A DNA stretch of 64,000 nt from Pseudoips prasinana (GCA_951640165.1 OX621251.1:30404893-30468892), one strand, 5' to 3'. Positions 21,010-31,912 are shown, counted from the first letter of the stretch. Numbers and translations are program-made. The notes: generated from the letters alone by a model not told the origin.

Positions 21010-21400
21010 TCAAATTTATTTTTATTTATTTATTTTGCAACTAAGATCTGTAAACTCTATATCTTCTACTGATATAATAGGTACGAATATATTATATTTA
21101 TAAGTAACCGCTGCGAATGTCCTACTATATTTAGCATGGCGATCTGGTTACAAGTTACAACCGCTGGGGAACACATTTGTGACCTACCAATCAAGTATAA
21201 AATGATAGCTGATATTTTCTTGAGAGTTAACTTAATGCGGGCTGCGGCTTGGACTTTTGAACATTTGGTTAAGGATTTAATATTAAGTTTTTAGTAAGTA
21301 TGCACAGAAAAAAAAATTTGATCACTATTAATATATGTTATCGTTCAGTTTAGTTTTGTTGTATTTAATTGTTTCTATTTATCAAATTATTAAATCTTTA

Positions 21401-21725
21401 TCTATACCTACATATAATAAAATCGTAGGAAAGTCTAAACTGTACATTGAATATTTTTTAAAAAGGATACCTGGGGCGTGGTATACAATGGATATCGAAG
21501 CCAAACATATAGTTTTTAGAATTTTTGTCTGTGTGACTGTTTGTCTGTATGTATGTCCGGGCTAAACTCAAAAATTACTGCATGGATTTACTTCAAATTT
21601 TGCATGAATATTACTAAGAGGTCGGGTCAACATATAGGGTACATATTATCACGCTATCGCCTACGGGGGAGGAGCTGTGATAATTTATCAAATTTAACGC
21701 AGGTAAAACCGCGGGCCACAGCTAG
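21401..21725 (+). mobile_element. Helitron-like element, long subfamily
   Basis: Begins TCTATACCTACATATAATAA and ends GGCCACAGCTAG, with flanks A (21400) and T (21726). Internal landmarks shared by six other copies here: GGGGCGTGG, ATATCGAAGCCAAA, GTATGTCCGGGCTAAACTC, AAGAGGTCGGGTCAACATAT and GGAGGAGCTGTGATAATTTA. The 3' subterminal GGTAAAACCGCGGGCC can form a short hairpin. Open frames within it are fortuitous. Confidence 0.8.
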
Positions 21726-22246
21726 TACTTAATAATTAAGATTTGTAAACTTCGATCAATTGATAAGTTTGTAAACATAAAACCGTCATTGATATTTCTT
21801 GTACATAGCCGATTGGAACTAAATGTACCTATAAGGAACCCTTAGGAAAGAGTTCGCTATCGATATAAAAATAATTATCAAAATAGTTCAGAAACAATGG
21901 AGAAACCGTTTCATATACAACCAAAAAAGAAACTTGCAGTCAACTTAATAAACTGCGTCTTTTAAAGTCGGGTCACTATTTAATGTTTTTCTAATTAATC
22001 CATGTAATCCTCGCGTTACAGGGATTAATTACGAAAATTATGGTGCGGACTGCTATGCTATGTTAAAAAAGTGTTTCATTTTGTTTGACAGAAGTGTAAT
22101 ATTTTTTTATTGTGTATTTGTCGAGACCTAACAAAACAAAATGTTTATCCACCATATCACAAATGTATGTAGCCTACACTTTGTCAGCTTTCAAATTCTT
22201 TAGTAATCTTGTGATTATTATTTGATTTTAACATCTGACTCAGTAC

Positions 22247-22339
22247 AACTATAAATGGTTACACAAATAGTTGTCTGGTGCAGGGATTAAACCCGAAACA
22301 ACAACACTATCTACCTTAACCACTGCGCGATGCATGCAG
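22247..22339 (-). repeat. tRNA-derived SINE (second family), fragment
   Basis: The complement carries a tRNA-like head and a box B resembling GGGTTTAATCCCTGCACCAG, then ACAACTATTTGTGTAACCAT. The full-length relative is at 59117-59290. Tail not recognised. Confidence 0.6.
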
Positions 22340-22562
22340 TCAAAATATACAATAAAACAGGCTGGTCACCTTGCTAACATTACCTACCTCATCATAATGC
22401 ACTTGACTCCCTAAGAACATGTAATATACATTAAAGACCGATTGTGGTTTCACTTACTTAATAACCGAACACCAGTTGCATCTGAATCTGGTCATCGGAG
22501 ACAAAATGGCGCCGTAATTCGAAACATTGATTTAGGTCAGCAGACCGATACAGGGCCACTTA

Positions 22563-23035
22563 GCACTTACTTAATTTATTTCTCAATACAGTTGTTCGAT
22601 ATCAAAATTCAAAGCATATTTACAACGGCATTGTAAAATAAATTAAATCCCTGTAAATCTAAAACATGTTTACAGCGATTGATACAATCGCTGTTAAAAT
22701 GTTTTGAATTTTGATATCGAACAACTGTTTTGGGAACTAAACTTAAATTCCTGTAAATCTAAAGCATATTTACAGCGGCATTGAGAAATAAATTAAATCC
22801 CTGTAAATCTAAAACATATTTACAGCGATTGTATTAATCGCTGTAAATATTTTTGAATTTTGATATCGAACAACTGTTTTGGGAACTAAACTTAAATTCC
22901 TGTAAATATAAAGCATATTTACGGCAATTGTATCAATCGTTGCAAATATGTTTTAGATTTATTTGATTTATTTCTCAATACAGTGGTTCGATATCAAAAT
23001 TCAAGGCATATTTACAGCGATACTGAGAAATACTT
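22563..23035. repeat. Palindromic tandem array, about 149-bp units
   Basis: TTTTGAATTTTGATATCGAA recurs at 22702 and 22851 (period 149), with further partial units on both sides. Each unit contains inverted motifs: TGTAAATCTAAA against its complement, AGCGATTG...CAATCGCT hairpins, and the sequence CAGTTGTTCGATATCAAAAT, which is present both forwards (22580s, 22976) and inverted (22710s, 22860s). The outer borders share TTATTTCTCAATACAGT / GAGAAATA. It looks like a palindromic MITE that amplified in tandem. No spacer variability, so not a CRISPR. Confidence 0.8.
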
Positions 23036-23216
23036 TTACAGGTTACTAAAAAAGATAAATTATATAAATTAGTATATATTATATTTAAAGGTCACATATA
23101 TTAGTTATTAAGGTAATTTTATTTAACACTTTAACGTTTTTAATGTGAAAAAGAAAGTGAGAAAGGGAATTAATTCATACTAAAAGTTATTTAATAAATC
23201 AAACTGAGTTACGATA

Positions 23217-23262
23217 TTTTATATTTGGTTCAAACTTCTGATAGTTTGAACCAAATATAAAA
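23217..23262. repeat. Perfect 20-bp hairpin
   Basis: TTTTATATTTGGTTCAAACT (23217-23236) and its exact complement (23243-23262) flank a 6-nt loop TCTGAT. It lies 29 bp left of a CAGACGCC-type MITE. Confidence 0.9.
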
Positions 23263-23293
23263 AAATCGTACAACTGTATTAACTTAGCTTATA

Positions 23294-23428
23294 CAGACGC
23301 CAGCACATCCAGCTATCCCAATCTGTCAAATTTCTTTTATAGATTTTCAACTTTATCACTAAAGCATAAGGTTCACTTTCAATTGGGGAACTTTGACAGA
23401 TTGGCGTAGCTTGATGTCCTGGCGTCTG
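23294..23428. mobile_element. CAGACGCCAGCACATC foldback MITE, copy 1
   Basis: A 135-bp palindromic element starting CAGACGCCAGCACATCCAGC and ending with the imperfect complement CTTGATGTCCTGGCGTCTG. TA lies on both sides (23292-23293, 23429-23430), suggesting TA target duplication as in Tc1/mariner-type elements. The centre carries ATAAAAG / CTTTTAT-like and AAAGCATAAGGTTC sequence. Five copies occur in the window. Confidence 0.85.
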
Positions 23429-23430
23429 TA

Positions 23431-24347
23431 CTATTGTTTCATTATCATTCATAAAATAATATATAATTTCGTAATATCTGCACATTATTTTTATAAACTG
23501 TTTAATAAACATGTTTAAACAATGGATGGTAATGAATATTTATATAATAAAGAAACCGTTGTGTTATTGGCCTTAACGCTGTTTGTATGCAATATATCTT
23601 AATATTAAAAATGCCCTATTTTTAATAACTCCAAAATGTGATGGTTATAGAAAAATAACTATATTTAGACAATATTTTGAACTCAGGCGTTGTAATATTG
23701 TCAATAGTGCAGTATGACTAAAACTTATGCATGAATCTAAATCATACGACCAATCCTTATGCCTAATGATGTAGAAAGACATGTGTATTATGTACTACAA
23801 GTAACAAAGGCTCTTGATAAAAAAAACAATACAATATATCCACGATTGGAATTTTTATGTAGTAATGACGTCACCGCGAGGATATTCCAACTTTATTATG
23901 AATTCATGTATGAATGGAGGACAAATATAGCTTTAACTGACTAATTTGTAATGTTTACATGTTATTTGATATGGTTAACGTTTATTTACATACAAACATA
24001 AATATTATAATTATTTGAATCAATTGTTATTGAAATTACCTAATTTATCAACTAAAGAAACATAGATAAAATAAAATAAATACAAACTTAAATAAAAACT
24101 CTAACTAAAGGGAACTATTACGTGACAGACAATTTTCACCAGTGTAGATTTATAAAATGTAGTTTTCGTCAGTGTGTAGCAATTTCAGCCGTTACGGGAT
24201 GTGGTAAAGTGCGTAGGGAGCTTTGTTCGTTTTGTACTTTTGGGCAAAACTAAAAAAGAACTAGGAAGCCTAAAAATATATGTGTGTTTTTCCTAAAGGT
24301 AAAGTTCCTTATTTGCTTAATGTTGGTAAAGGAAAGTGATATCAGCC
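23431..24347. other. No gene seen
   Basis: AT-rich. The open frame at 23759-23944 has no recognisable domain and no nearby splice or promoter signals that would support it. Confidence 0.4.
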
Positions 24348-24735
24348 AATTTAGTTATTCCGTATTTATGTTATTGTATGTATAGAAACCCAAATGACGC
24401 AATAAGGTAAATAAAAATATAAATTAAGTTTAGTTTAGTTACGTATTTAAGGAAAGCCCCCGGTTAAAATTATGACGAGCCTTAGGTACCTTAATATAAT
24501 AATAGTATTATGACTCGAAAATAAGTAAATTTTACTGTAAAATGTAATGCAAGATTATTTATTTGAACATGTCTGTTTGTCCTGAGTCTGGGTGTAATTA
24601 TGTATTTATATAGATACTAATACTACTATAAAAGAAGTATATGTCAAATATAAGTTATCTGGTTTCCATACTATACAAGCTCTGCTTAGTTTGGGATCAG
24701 ATGGTCATGTGTGAATAATGTCATAGGTCCCAGCA
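24348..24735 (+). mobile_element. Second copy of the composite SINE insert plus SINE 3' half
   Basis: 24348-24567 begins AATTTAGTTATTCCGTATTT and matches 1017-1220 almost throughout (e.g. AACCCAAATGACGCAATAAGG), with small indels such as an extra GGAAAGCCCCCGG. It joins the SINE body at CATGTCTGTTTGTCCTGAG (24568) exactly as in the first copy, and continues to AGCTCTGCTTAGTTTGGGAT and GTGTGAATAATGTC. No SINE head precedes it. Confidence 0.75.
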
Positions 24736-25134
24736 TATTGTTAATGTTAAATGTTCTGAAGTTATTGTAAACTTAACTTCAGAAGAAGTAGGAAGAGATC
24801 GGAAGCAGATTTCGCAGGTTTATTCAACGCCAGTTGTACCTATTGAGGATGTATTTGGACCCTGTATATTATATTGTGTGAGTACTTGAGTAAAATACGG
24901 TTGATACATAGGTTACTGAACTAGACTTGTCGTTTTGATCACGATTTCTAGACGTGACATCTAAACAGTGCGATTTTTGTCCCTGAAAACGACCAATCTA
25001 CAAATGACATCTAAATATTGGTTCCGTTTATGAGAAACCGATAAAATGTATGGTCCAATGTGATTAGTGTGCACAATAAGACCTGGAGAAAGTAAACAAA
25101 ACAATTTTGTAGCGTACGCGAATAAACTTGGATT

Positions 25135-25628
25135 TAATTGTTTTGCCGAATTCCTATTATTTTTTTAAGTTATATATTTATATTAATTATAAAATCTTTA
25201 TAAACCAACTCTATAGTTATAAACTATATTATTTTATACAAATATATACTTTTATAAATTAGTTATTACTAATTACTAAAAGAATATTAGTATTGTAAAG
25301 TACATAATGGATAGTTGAATGCCGGAAATCGGCTAAGTTTTTGAACTAGAATAAAACCTACCACATTTAATGCAAATAAAATATAATTGTTTTGCCGAAT
25401 TCCTATTATTTTTTTAAGTTATATATTTATATTAATTATAAAATCTTTATAAACCAACTCTATAGTTATAATTTATATTATTTTATACAAATATATACTT
25501 TTATATATTAGTTATTACTAATTACTAAAAGAATTAGTATTGTAAAGTACATAATGGATAGTTGAATGCCGGAAACCGGCTAAGTTTGTGAACTAGAATA
25601 AAACCTACCACATTTAATGCAAATAAAG
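25135..25628. repeat. 249-bp tandem duplication
   Basis: Two head-to-tail copies begin TAATTGTTTTGCCGAATTCC (25135 and 25384) and end ATTTAATGCAAATAAA. They differ by a handful of substitutions and a 3-bp indel (AAGAATATTAG versus AAGAATTAG), so the duplication is fairly recent. No coding potential. Confidence 0.92.
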
Positions 25629-25946
25629 AATCTTATATGATATATCTATTATTGTAAGTTTAATGTCATTTAAAAATAATTCAGTAATTTTTTTCTTGAC
25701 GGTTAAATCATTACGTTAAACCCTGTATATATAAGTAGAAATATCTTGGTCAAGTATCTTTAATGTAAATTTATTATTACAAAGATCAAGTAACCTTTAA
25801 AAACCCACTTTTTATTAAATGAATCAGGAAAACAATGCAATAGCTATATCAGTAACTCGAGACATTTTGTAAAAGGGCACAGTGCCGTCGCTATTATTAT
25901 TCTTTGTAATTCCGACAATAATATGAAAATTACATATCCTTTTTAG

Positions 25947-26228
25947 GGTTCCCCACCCAAAGGGTAAAACTATTCTATTACTAAGACTTCGCTGTCAGTC
26001 TGTCCGTCTGTCATCTCATGAATCGTGATAGTAAGACGGATGAAATTTTCACAGATGATGTAAGACTGTTGCCGCTATAACAAAAAAATATTATACTAAA
26101 AAACAAAATAAAATAAATATTTAAGGGGACTCCCATACAACAAACGTGAATGCTCGTGTTTTTGCTCGTTTTTATGGAAAATGGTACGGAACCCTTCGTG
26201 TGCGAGTCCGACTCGCACTTGCCCGGAT
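25947..26228 (+). repeat. Lepidopteran interspersed repeat (GGTTCC...CGCACTTG family)
   Basis: Landmarks in order: AGGGTTCCCCACCCAAAGGG, TACTAAGACTTCGCTGTC, GATGAAATTTTCACAGATGA, GTTGCCGCTATAACA, TGGTACGGAACCCTTCGTGT and GAGTCCGACTCGCACTTG. The same series is nested inside the hAT at 12055-12350 on the other strand. Terminal structure is not clear enough to assign a class. Confidence 0.7.
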
Positions 26229-26371
26229 TTCTTTACAAACATATTTTTTAAATTACTCATATAGTTAGTTAAAGTTAGTTAGTTCATAACTGCTTTTACA
26301 GTTCATAACTTATTTGCTTTTAATAGCTACGTTTTGTTTATTCTTAGCTTATGATACCTAGAATAGTCGTA

Positions 26372-26404
26372 CAGACGCCAGCACATCAAGCTACCCCAAT
26401 CTCC
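26372..26404. repeat. CAGACGCCAGCACATC MITE, left half only
   Basis: The left TIR CAGACGCCAGCACATCAAGC is preceded by TA (26370-26371) and continues to CCCCAATCT, where the element stops and RTE sequence begins. The right half is missing, so the junction is a chimera. Confidence 0.75.
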
Positions 26405-26665
26405 CCCAAGGATCTCCACAATAGCCGATCCTGCGCTGCCCGCATCCAGCGGCTTCCCGCGACCCGCACAAGATCGTCGGTCTACCGTGTAGGAGGCCTG
26501 CCCACGCTGCGTCTTCTGGTTCGTGGTCGCCACTCGAGAACCTTTCTGTGTCAGTTCTACGAGCTATGTGCCCTGCCCACTGCCACTTCAGTTTGGCAAT
26601 TATTTGGGCTATGTCGGCTACTTTGGTTCGCCAGCGGATCTCAGCAGCAGATTCGAGTAAGCGTA
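26405..26665 (-). pseudogene. RTE LINE fragment lacking its 3' tail
   Basis: The complement covers the RTE coding segment from about the TDIARRIAKLKW region to the codons before QQWTSFG, with clear frame damage (a deletion in the GRWGRKV region). The usual CCACTGCTGGACAAAGG and (CAT)n tail are absent; at the corresponding place the sequence is fused to a MITE half. A deletion or template switch after insertion is likely. Confidence 0.75.
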
Positions 26666-26837
26666 AGTTAAGTATTTAATTTTTATTTAGGTTCAGTCTA
26701 TGTAAGCATTAGTTAATTACATTGATGGCTTCATAACTGTCAACTTATGACAAGAACCGGGACCGACATCTTAACGTTCCCAAGCATGAAGATGCTCAGA
26801 AATACCATTTAGACGGTCATCTATTTATTGCTGTCTA

Positions 26838-27052
26838 TCTATACTAATATTATAAAGAGGTAACGTTTGTGACGTTGTAAGGGGTAATCTCTGGATCTAC
26901 TGAACCGATTTTCAGTGTGTCATAGGCTATGCAAAATTCCAAAATTAATAAGGCATCTTTACTTAATTTTGAATAATGTAATCCAAGTTGCGGGACAAAC
27001 GGACAGGGACAAAATATTTAAAACGCGGAACGAAGTCCGCGGGCACTGCTAG
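26838..27052 (+). mobile_element. Helitron-like element with canonical 3' hairpin
   Basis: Begins TCTATACTAATATTATAAAG and ends GCACTGCTAG, flanked by A (26837) and T (27053). The hairpin GCGGAACGAAGTCCGC lies 10 bp before the terminal CTAG, the classical Helitron 3' signature. A sister copy lies at 57181-57372. Non-autonomous. Confidence 0.88.
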
Positions 27053-27559
27053 TGTATGTATAAGTGCTTCAATTTCTGAACGCTTATATAGGTGCTTAGT
27101 AGCTTTGTCGGTCGCTTACGAGCCGGTAAAGCCAGCTGCCTGTAAAAACATAAAGTAAATTTGGCTGACCTTATCAAATAACCCAGCAGACCTCTGGTTT
27201 CACTTCGACTAATGGGCCTTTAAGTACAAGAAAGGTGATCCAAAGTGAATTAACGAACATCACTTGATAATTTATGGCAAGTATATAACTTGATATTTCA
27301 AACTGATGTTCAAAATCTATCTTATTATTCTTAGCGTTTCGATGGCAAACTCGTTAAATTTTTGTGACAAAAATTTGTCACACTGATTACCCTGCTCGTG
27401 GAATTTCTAAGATCCTGCCATGAACATGTGGCAGGGCAGGCTGGGCAAGCTGTTAGATGGGCCATGGATTGGACCGATGCTCCGCAAATACAGTCCATTT
27501 TGGGGTTGCTCGACAGTCCCCACCGAGACCCCCTTAATCTATCTTATTGTAACATGTGT

Positions 27560-27594
27560 ATCTTACTGCAAGGTTGTACACCTTGCAGTAAGAT
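27560..27594. repeat. 15-bp hairpin
   Basis: ATCTTACTGCAAGGT (27560-27574) pairs perfectly with ACCTTGCAGTAAGAT (27580-27594) around a 5-nt loop. Too short an arm for a standard microRNA precursor. Confidence 0.85.
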
Positions 27595-27654
27595 GTACTT
27601 TATTTATATAAAAAAAAACGTAGTCAATTTATAAAGTAAAGCAAGTTACGTGGA

Positions 27655-27790
27655 GCTCAGTTCACTGATTTTCCCCGCGAAGCTGTGTGCATGTATGCGA
27701 GTATCGAGTTTCACGTACTGCGTGTGTGCGTGGCTGCGGCAGACTCGATGGCAACGCGCCTGCGCACCTAAGGGCGCGTTTTCATGAGTG
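27655..27790. other. GC- and CpG-rich island, no gene assigned
   Basis: Composition rises sharply here (for example GCAACGCGCCTGCGCACC and GGGCGCGTTTTCATGAG). In an AT-rich insect background this could be an exon, a promoter or another element. No convincing frame or splice sites were found. Confidence 0.3.
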
Positions 27791-27954
27791 CGGGGGAATT
27801 AAGGTTCTTGCTTCGATTTTTAGGTAAATGGTGAATAACCTATTAGAAAGCTATTTCTCTTAAATAAGATACCTGCTATTAAATGACTTAAGTGGATTTT
27901 AGTCTGATGCAGAACTGACTGAGACGTACAAAACCTGGCTCTAATTACCTAGTG

Positions 27955-28130
27955 TCCAGAGTTGTTCAAGCCCCCCTGTAGGCCTCTTATATGGATATGG
28001 CTTAACAAATCTTCTCTAATGGCTGCACGGGACCGATAGCTTAACGCGCCATCCGAAGGCTGACCCATCTATGGACTGACCGCGAGTCGAGTTGTTTTAC
28101 CAATCACTACGGGATCGGTGAGGGCATCTG
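27955..28130. repeat. Interspersed repeat with GGGACCGAYAGCTTAACG core
   Basis: AGAGTTGTTCAAGCCCCCCT...ACGGGACCGATAGCTTAACG...CCAATCACTACGGGATCGG. The same order of motifs is found at 54775-54980, and the core alone at 26758-26777. Class unknown. Confidence 0.55.
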
Positions 28131-28399
28131 ACTATGCCTGTTAAGTAATGATTCTACAATTATAAATAACACATTTTAATAAGTCATTAAAAACGGAATG
28201 GTCAGGCGGTAATGATAATTTTTTTCGTGTACAACGTTAGCCAACATATTTCCAAAATTTCATTCGCTATGAAGAATCCTAAAACTAAACTATTGCATAT
28301 CAGTGAATATTTTTAATTGGCCTTCTGTTACTATTCGTTGTTCTATTTGTAAACTAGCTGTAAATAAAAATATAATAAGTTAAATAATATCCTTAATAA

Positions 28400-28720
28400 T
28401 TCAGGTGGTGTCAAGGTTTTTTATATAAGAGGGCGACAAACGAGCAAGTGGGTCACCTGATGGTAAGTGATCACCACCGCCCATGGACACTCGCAACACC
28501 AGCGGAGTCGCGGGTGCGTTGTCAGCCTTTATAATAGTCAGCAAACGAGTGTTGCTGACCCTTCCCCCCACCCCGATGAGGTCTGGCAACCTTACTCACA
28601 CGCACAAACACAACATTAAGTTAATCTCAAAAATAGGAAATCATAAATTTAATCGTCCGGCGGGTCTCAAACCTGCACCATCTACCAATCCGGGGTAGGT
28701 GCTCTGCGTTAAGCTACGAA
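28400..28720. repeat. Lepidopteran repeat plus tRNA-like fragment
   Basis: 28425-28560 carries GTCACCTGATGGTAAGTGAT, CACCGCCCATGGACACTCGC and AACACCAGCGGAGTCGC, a widespread lepidopteran repeat known to me from many moth loci. 28655-28720 looks like the complement of a tRNA-derived head (GCGGGTCTCAAACCTGC type box B region and AACGCAGAGCACCTACC). The open frames across it are not genes. Confidence 0.55.
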
Positions 28721-29380
28721 CGATACACGCTGGCAGATCAAATCTAGGATTCCCTTGCCAACACCCTTCCGGAGGATGTAGATATTATCTATCGGTTTTG
28801 TTTTCTAGAAACATGGCCGACTGATATGTTCACAGTTGCATGTGAAAGATCATATCATATTGATAATACCTTCCAAATTATTACATTTTAATGTTATAGC
28901 ATTATTCGCAATGCAAAGCGTTTATCTAATCTCAAAATGTATTAAGTTATTATTAAGGAATTACCAATGTAAGTAAGAAAAATGTTACAGTTAAGACGCA
29001 GCCTAATAATTGTGCGAGTGTGCGTGAAGGTATTACTAAGGACACACCGAGACAACTTGACGCCTTCTACGGCTCACTATCTGTTGGTAGTAGTAACACT
29101 ATTATGTTGCAAGACCTGAATTCTAGCCAACGCAGTGGATTCATGCGTTTTTTCCAATATCTAGGCTTGCTTGACAAGACGCGGTGTGATGTTATTATTA
29201 GATACTGAATTATAAAACTCCTGTAGATAAAGTTGAAACTTAATTAGTTTGTTTAACTAAATGAGATATTTAAGAATTTATAAGTGAAGAAAGCAAAATA
29301 CTTTTGAATTTATAAGAGGAACAAAACATAAAAATAAAATAAATTATAAAGATAGTTTAGGTACATAATAATAATAAGTT
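28721..29380. other. No gene assigned
   Basis: An open frame at 29020-29208 (61 residues, ending LDKTRCDVIIRY) has moderately protein-like composition but no recognised motif and no partner exons. Confidence 0.35.
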
Positions 29381-29536
29381 GGCGAACCGAAAGACCTGCG
29401 ATCATTCCTATTGTTATATCCACAAATGGAGTTATTCCTTGCAAGTTTAGGGCTTGATATCTGGCTGGAGAGTTACATGCAGAAGGCGGTTTTGCTGGCG
29501 AATGCCAGGATTGTGCGGAAATTTCTCTCCATGTAG
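29381..29536 (+). pseudogene. Unrecognised coding-like fragment (about 51 codons, stop-terminated)
   Basis: Starting from GGCGAACCG the frame reads EPKDLRSFLLLYPQMELFLA, then LGLDIWLESYMQKAVLLA and NARIVRKFLSM before a TAG at 29534-29536. Composition is strongly protein-like (amphipathic helices, no rare-codon noise), and the frame has no start of its own; upstream sequence is simple AT-rich. An AATAAA follows about 70 bp downstream (near 29607). It could be the last segment of a 5'-truncated retroelement copy or a terminal exon without a convincing acceptor. Family not recognised. Confidence 0.4.
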
Positions 29537-29655
29537 CCCATATATTTTATGAGTTGTATTTGTATTAAAATATTCTTATATAATATATTGTAAATAATAG
29601 TAGTAATAAACATGTGATAAAAATAATAAATATCCTGGTTATATGACACAGCGCC

Positions 29656-29850
29656 ATCTAGACCATACTAAGCAAAGCTTGTACTATAGATACTAGATAA
29701 CGGATAGAAATACTTATACACTTTTTGATATTGATTAGACCAAGACAAACAAACATCTCCATGAAAACAAATATTTGTCTTATGCGAGGATCAAACCCGC
29801 AAAAACCTTTGGATCAGAAGGCTCACAGTCACATGCGTAGATAAATTGCC
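29656..29850 (-). repeat. Diverged tRNA-derived SINE
   Basis: The complement retains the tail AAGCTTTGCTTAGTATGG, the middle GTTTGTCTTGGTCTAAT and a box B-like GCGGGTTTGATCCTCGCAT. Clearly older than the copies at 20-21 kb. Confidence 0.6.
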
Positions 29851-31193
29851 CTGCAACGCTGTGTCAGGGCCAGCACAAAAGGCTGATAATATTTTTATGG
29901 TTGTATGGCAATGTTGACTCGTTTACATGACGATTTCCATACAATACCAACCTGATTATTAAATTAATCATGAAACAACAACTAAACGTTCTACCACTGA
30001 GTTTTTAATCCGGGTCTATTCAACAGATGCGTGGAAGAAGAGATGGCTTGTGGAAAGTATTTATATGTAATTAATCTGATATTAATTTATTATTGTTAGT
30101 AGTATTCATACTCTGTAATATTTAGAGTACTTAAAAGTAACATATTCTTTAATCTAAATTTGGATTCTTCAGCCGTAATATCGAAAATTCTTTAAGTGTC
30201 AAGTAAGATTTTTTTGTTTTTGTTAAGACAGGGGCAATTCCTGTGTATGTCACCCGCAAAGAGTGTCTGCTGGTGGGTATCTCGGATTCGTACCGACCAT
30301 ACCCAACCTGCCGTGGACTTCTCATGGCGCCTGGTCAATGGAGGCACTCTGCTCCAGTACAACTCCACATAGTTTATTTTTCTGATTAAATTTGTTGCGG
30401 GTTCCAAAATAGCCGAATAAATTCCCCGGAAAATGGCTGAGCCTCACCGCTCAGAGTCATTTCATTGTGTGCCACTGTTGCTCCTGGCTTACTTTAGTTT
30501 CAGTAGTGGGTAAGAGGGAGGGAAACGGTGCTCCAATGCTTGAATTATGAATAAATATTTACGGACGAAATATGAATTGATAAGCTACGTTAATAGTTAT
30601 TTTAAAAAAATGTGCACATATTAGACACAAGCTGTATTCAGCATGTGAAAATTGTCACATACTTAGCACATATACTGAGAAATCACTCCCATGTTAACAA
30701 GTACTAAATAAAGAACAATGCTACTTAAATGTCAACAGTGTTTCTACTACAAAGCATAAAGTACGCAGTACACCGCTTGTTTAAAACTGTACTTTTGCAA
30801 ACTGTGCAGTTCAGAAGTGGGATTGATGTAGAAAGCAATATATAAGCAAAATAACTCCCTTAGAATTGGTTGATGGATAAAATATAGTACAAGTCAAAAC
30901 ACGAATTGTGGGATTACAAATCAACTATATATGTATTTAATTCTAGTTAAAAGTAGACTATTAGATCGTGACTAATATTTGATCATATAGAATTATAATT
31001 TAATTTATAATAGTAACGTTTTATTTAAATAGATACAGTCTTGAAGTAATTGTGAAAATTGTTACTTAAGCTTTTTTTTAAATACTAATCGTTAATACTT
31101 ATAGTTGTAGATATATTTTACAACATATTGTCTGAGATAGAGATACAGAGGGATCGAAGTGGGAACAGTTTCCGTAAATAACTTAAATTAACC
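29851..31193. other. No gene seen
   Basis: A GC-richer patch at 30240-30420 includes CAGTACAACTCCACA, similar to TCCAGTACAACC near 5496, suggesting a decayed shared repeat. The minus-strand frame through it (71 codons) has no recognised domain. Confidence 0.35.
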
Positions 31194-31508
31194 GGACAAC
31201 TATTTGTGTGACCCATAAATAGTAGTTCTGAGTCTGGATGTAATTTGTGTCCGTCTATTATAATATAAATTTTAATAAATATAATTCATAATTAAATAAA
31301 TATAAAATGAAATTATAAGCTGAAATAGAGAAACTACAGATAGATACACTATTTACCCTAAAAGGCGTCGAATAATCCCTCCGCATCGCTTATGGGAAAT
31401 GTGCCCAGAAGGCTGGCCGCATTGCCACGCTGGATCGCAATGATTATATGTTTGTAAAATACCCCGCGACGTAGGGATTATATTCCCTAGTGCGGGCGTT
31501 GTCTTTTA
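31194..31508 (+). mobile_element. tRNA-SINE second family, 3' part with a 186-bp insert
   Basis: Bases 31194-31261 match the body ACAACTATTTGTGTGACCCA...GTGTCCGTCTATTAT of the copy at 59117. The continuation TATGTTTGTAAAATACC...GTGCGGGCGTTGT appears only at about 31448-31508. The intervening segment carries GCCACGCTGGATCGCAATG, which resembles CGCCACGCTGTATAGCAATG at 52824-52843. ATTAT borders the insert on both sides and may be a target duplication. Confidence 0.6.
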
Positions 31509-31787
31509 AAAACAAAACTAAATTGGATACCATGTTCCAGTATTATTATGGTACTCCGGTACCCTCTACTGTAACAATGATATGACAGATACTGATGGCA
31601 TATTTTTGTTATAGCTATAGCGTTACGCAAAATAGAATATTAACGTAAGAAGTAATGTTGGTAAACGAAAGAAAATTGAATATTGAACTACAGTACAGTA
31701 CACTACTAAAAGTGTGTAAGCCGATACGTCATGACAATTTGTATAAATCATCATTGAAGGAAAAAATAAGGTAAACAGTGTCTATAT

Positions 31788-31912
31788 AAAGGCTTAGGAA
31801 CTTAAATATGTTTGTGTAACAGGAAATTACTGCACCAAAATAAAGTATCTATTTTTGTGCAATTATTTCCTGCTGTGCAAACATATTTAAGGTCCTAATA
31901 CCTCTTTATTTA
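31788..31912. mobile_element. Foldback MITE, about 55-bp arms
   Basis: ATAAAGGCTTAGGAACTTAA at the left end pairs with TTAAGGTCCTAATACCTC at the right; inner arms ATATGTTTGTGTAACAGGAA / TTCCTGCTGTGCAAACATAT and CAC-AAAATA also pair. The loop is about 10 nt. Non-coding. Confidence 0.75.

Noticed and set aside
22563..23035. CRISPR array
   Set aside because: Repeat units are about 149 bp, palindromic and without unique spacers, in a eukaryotic-type setting.
27560..27594. microRNA precursor
   Set aside because: Arms of only 15 bp with a 5-nt loop are too short for a Drosha/Dicer substrate.
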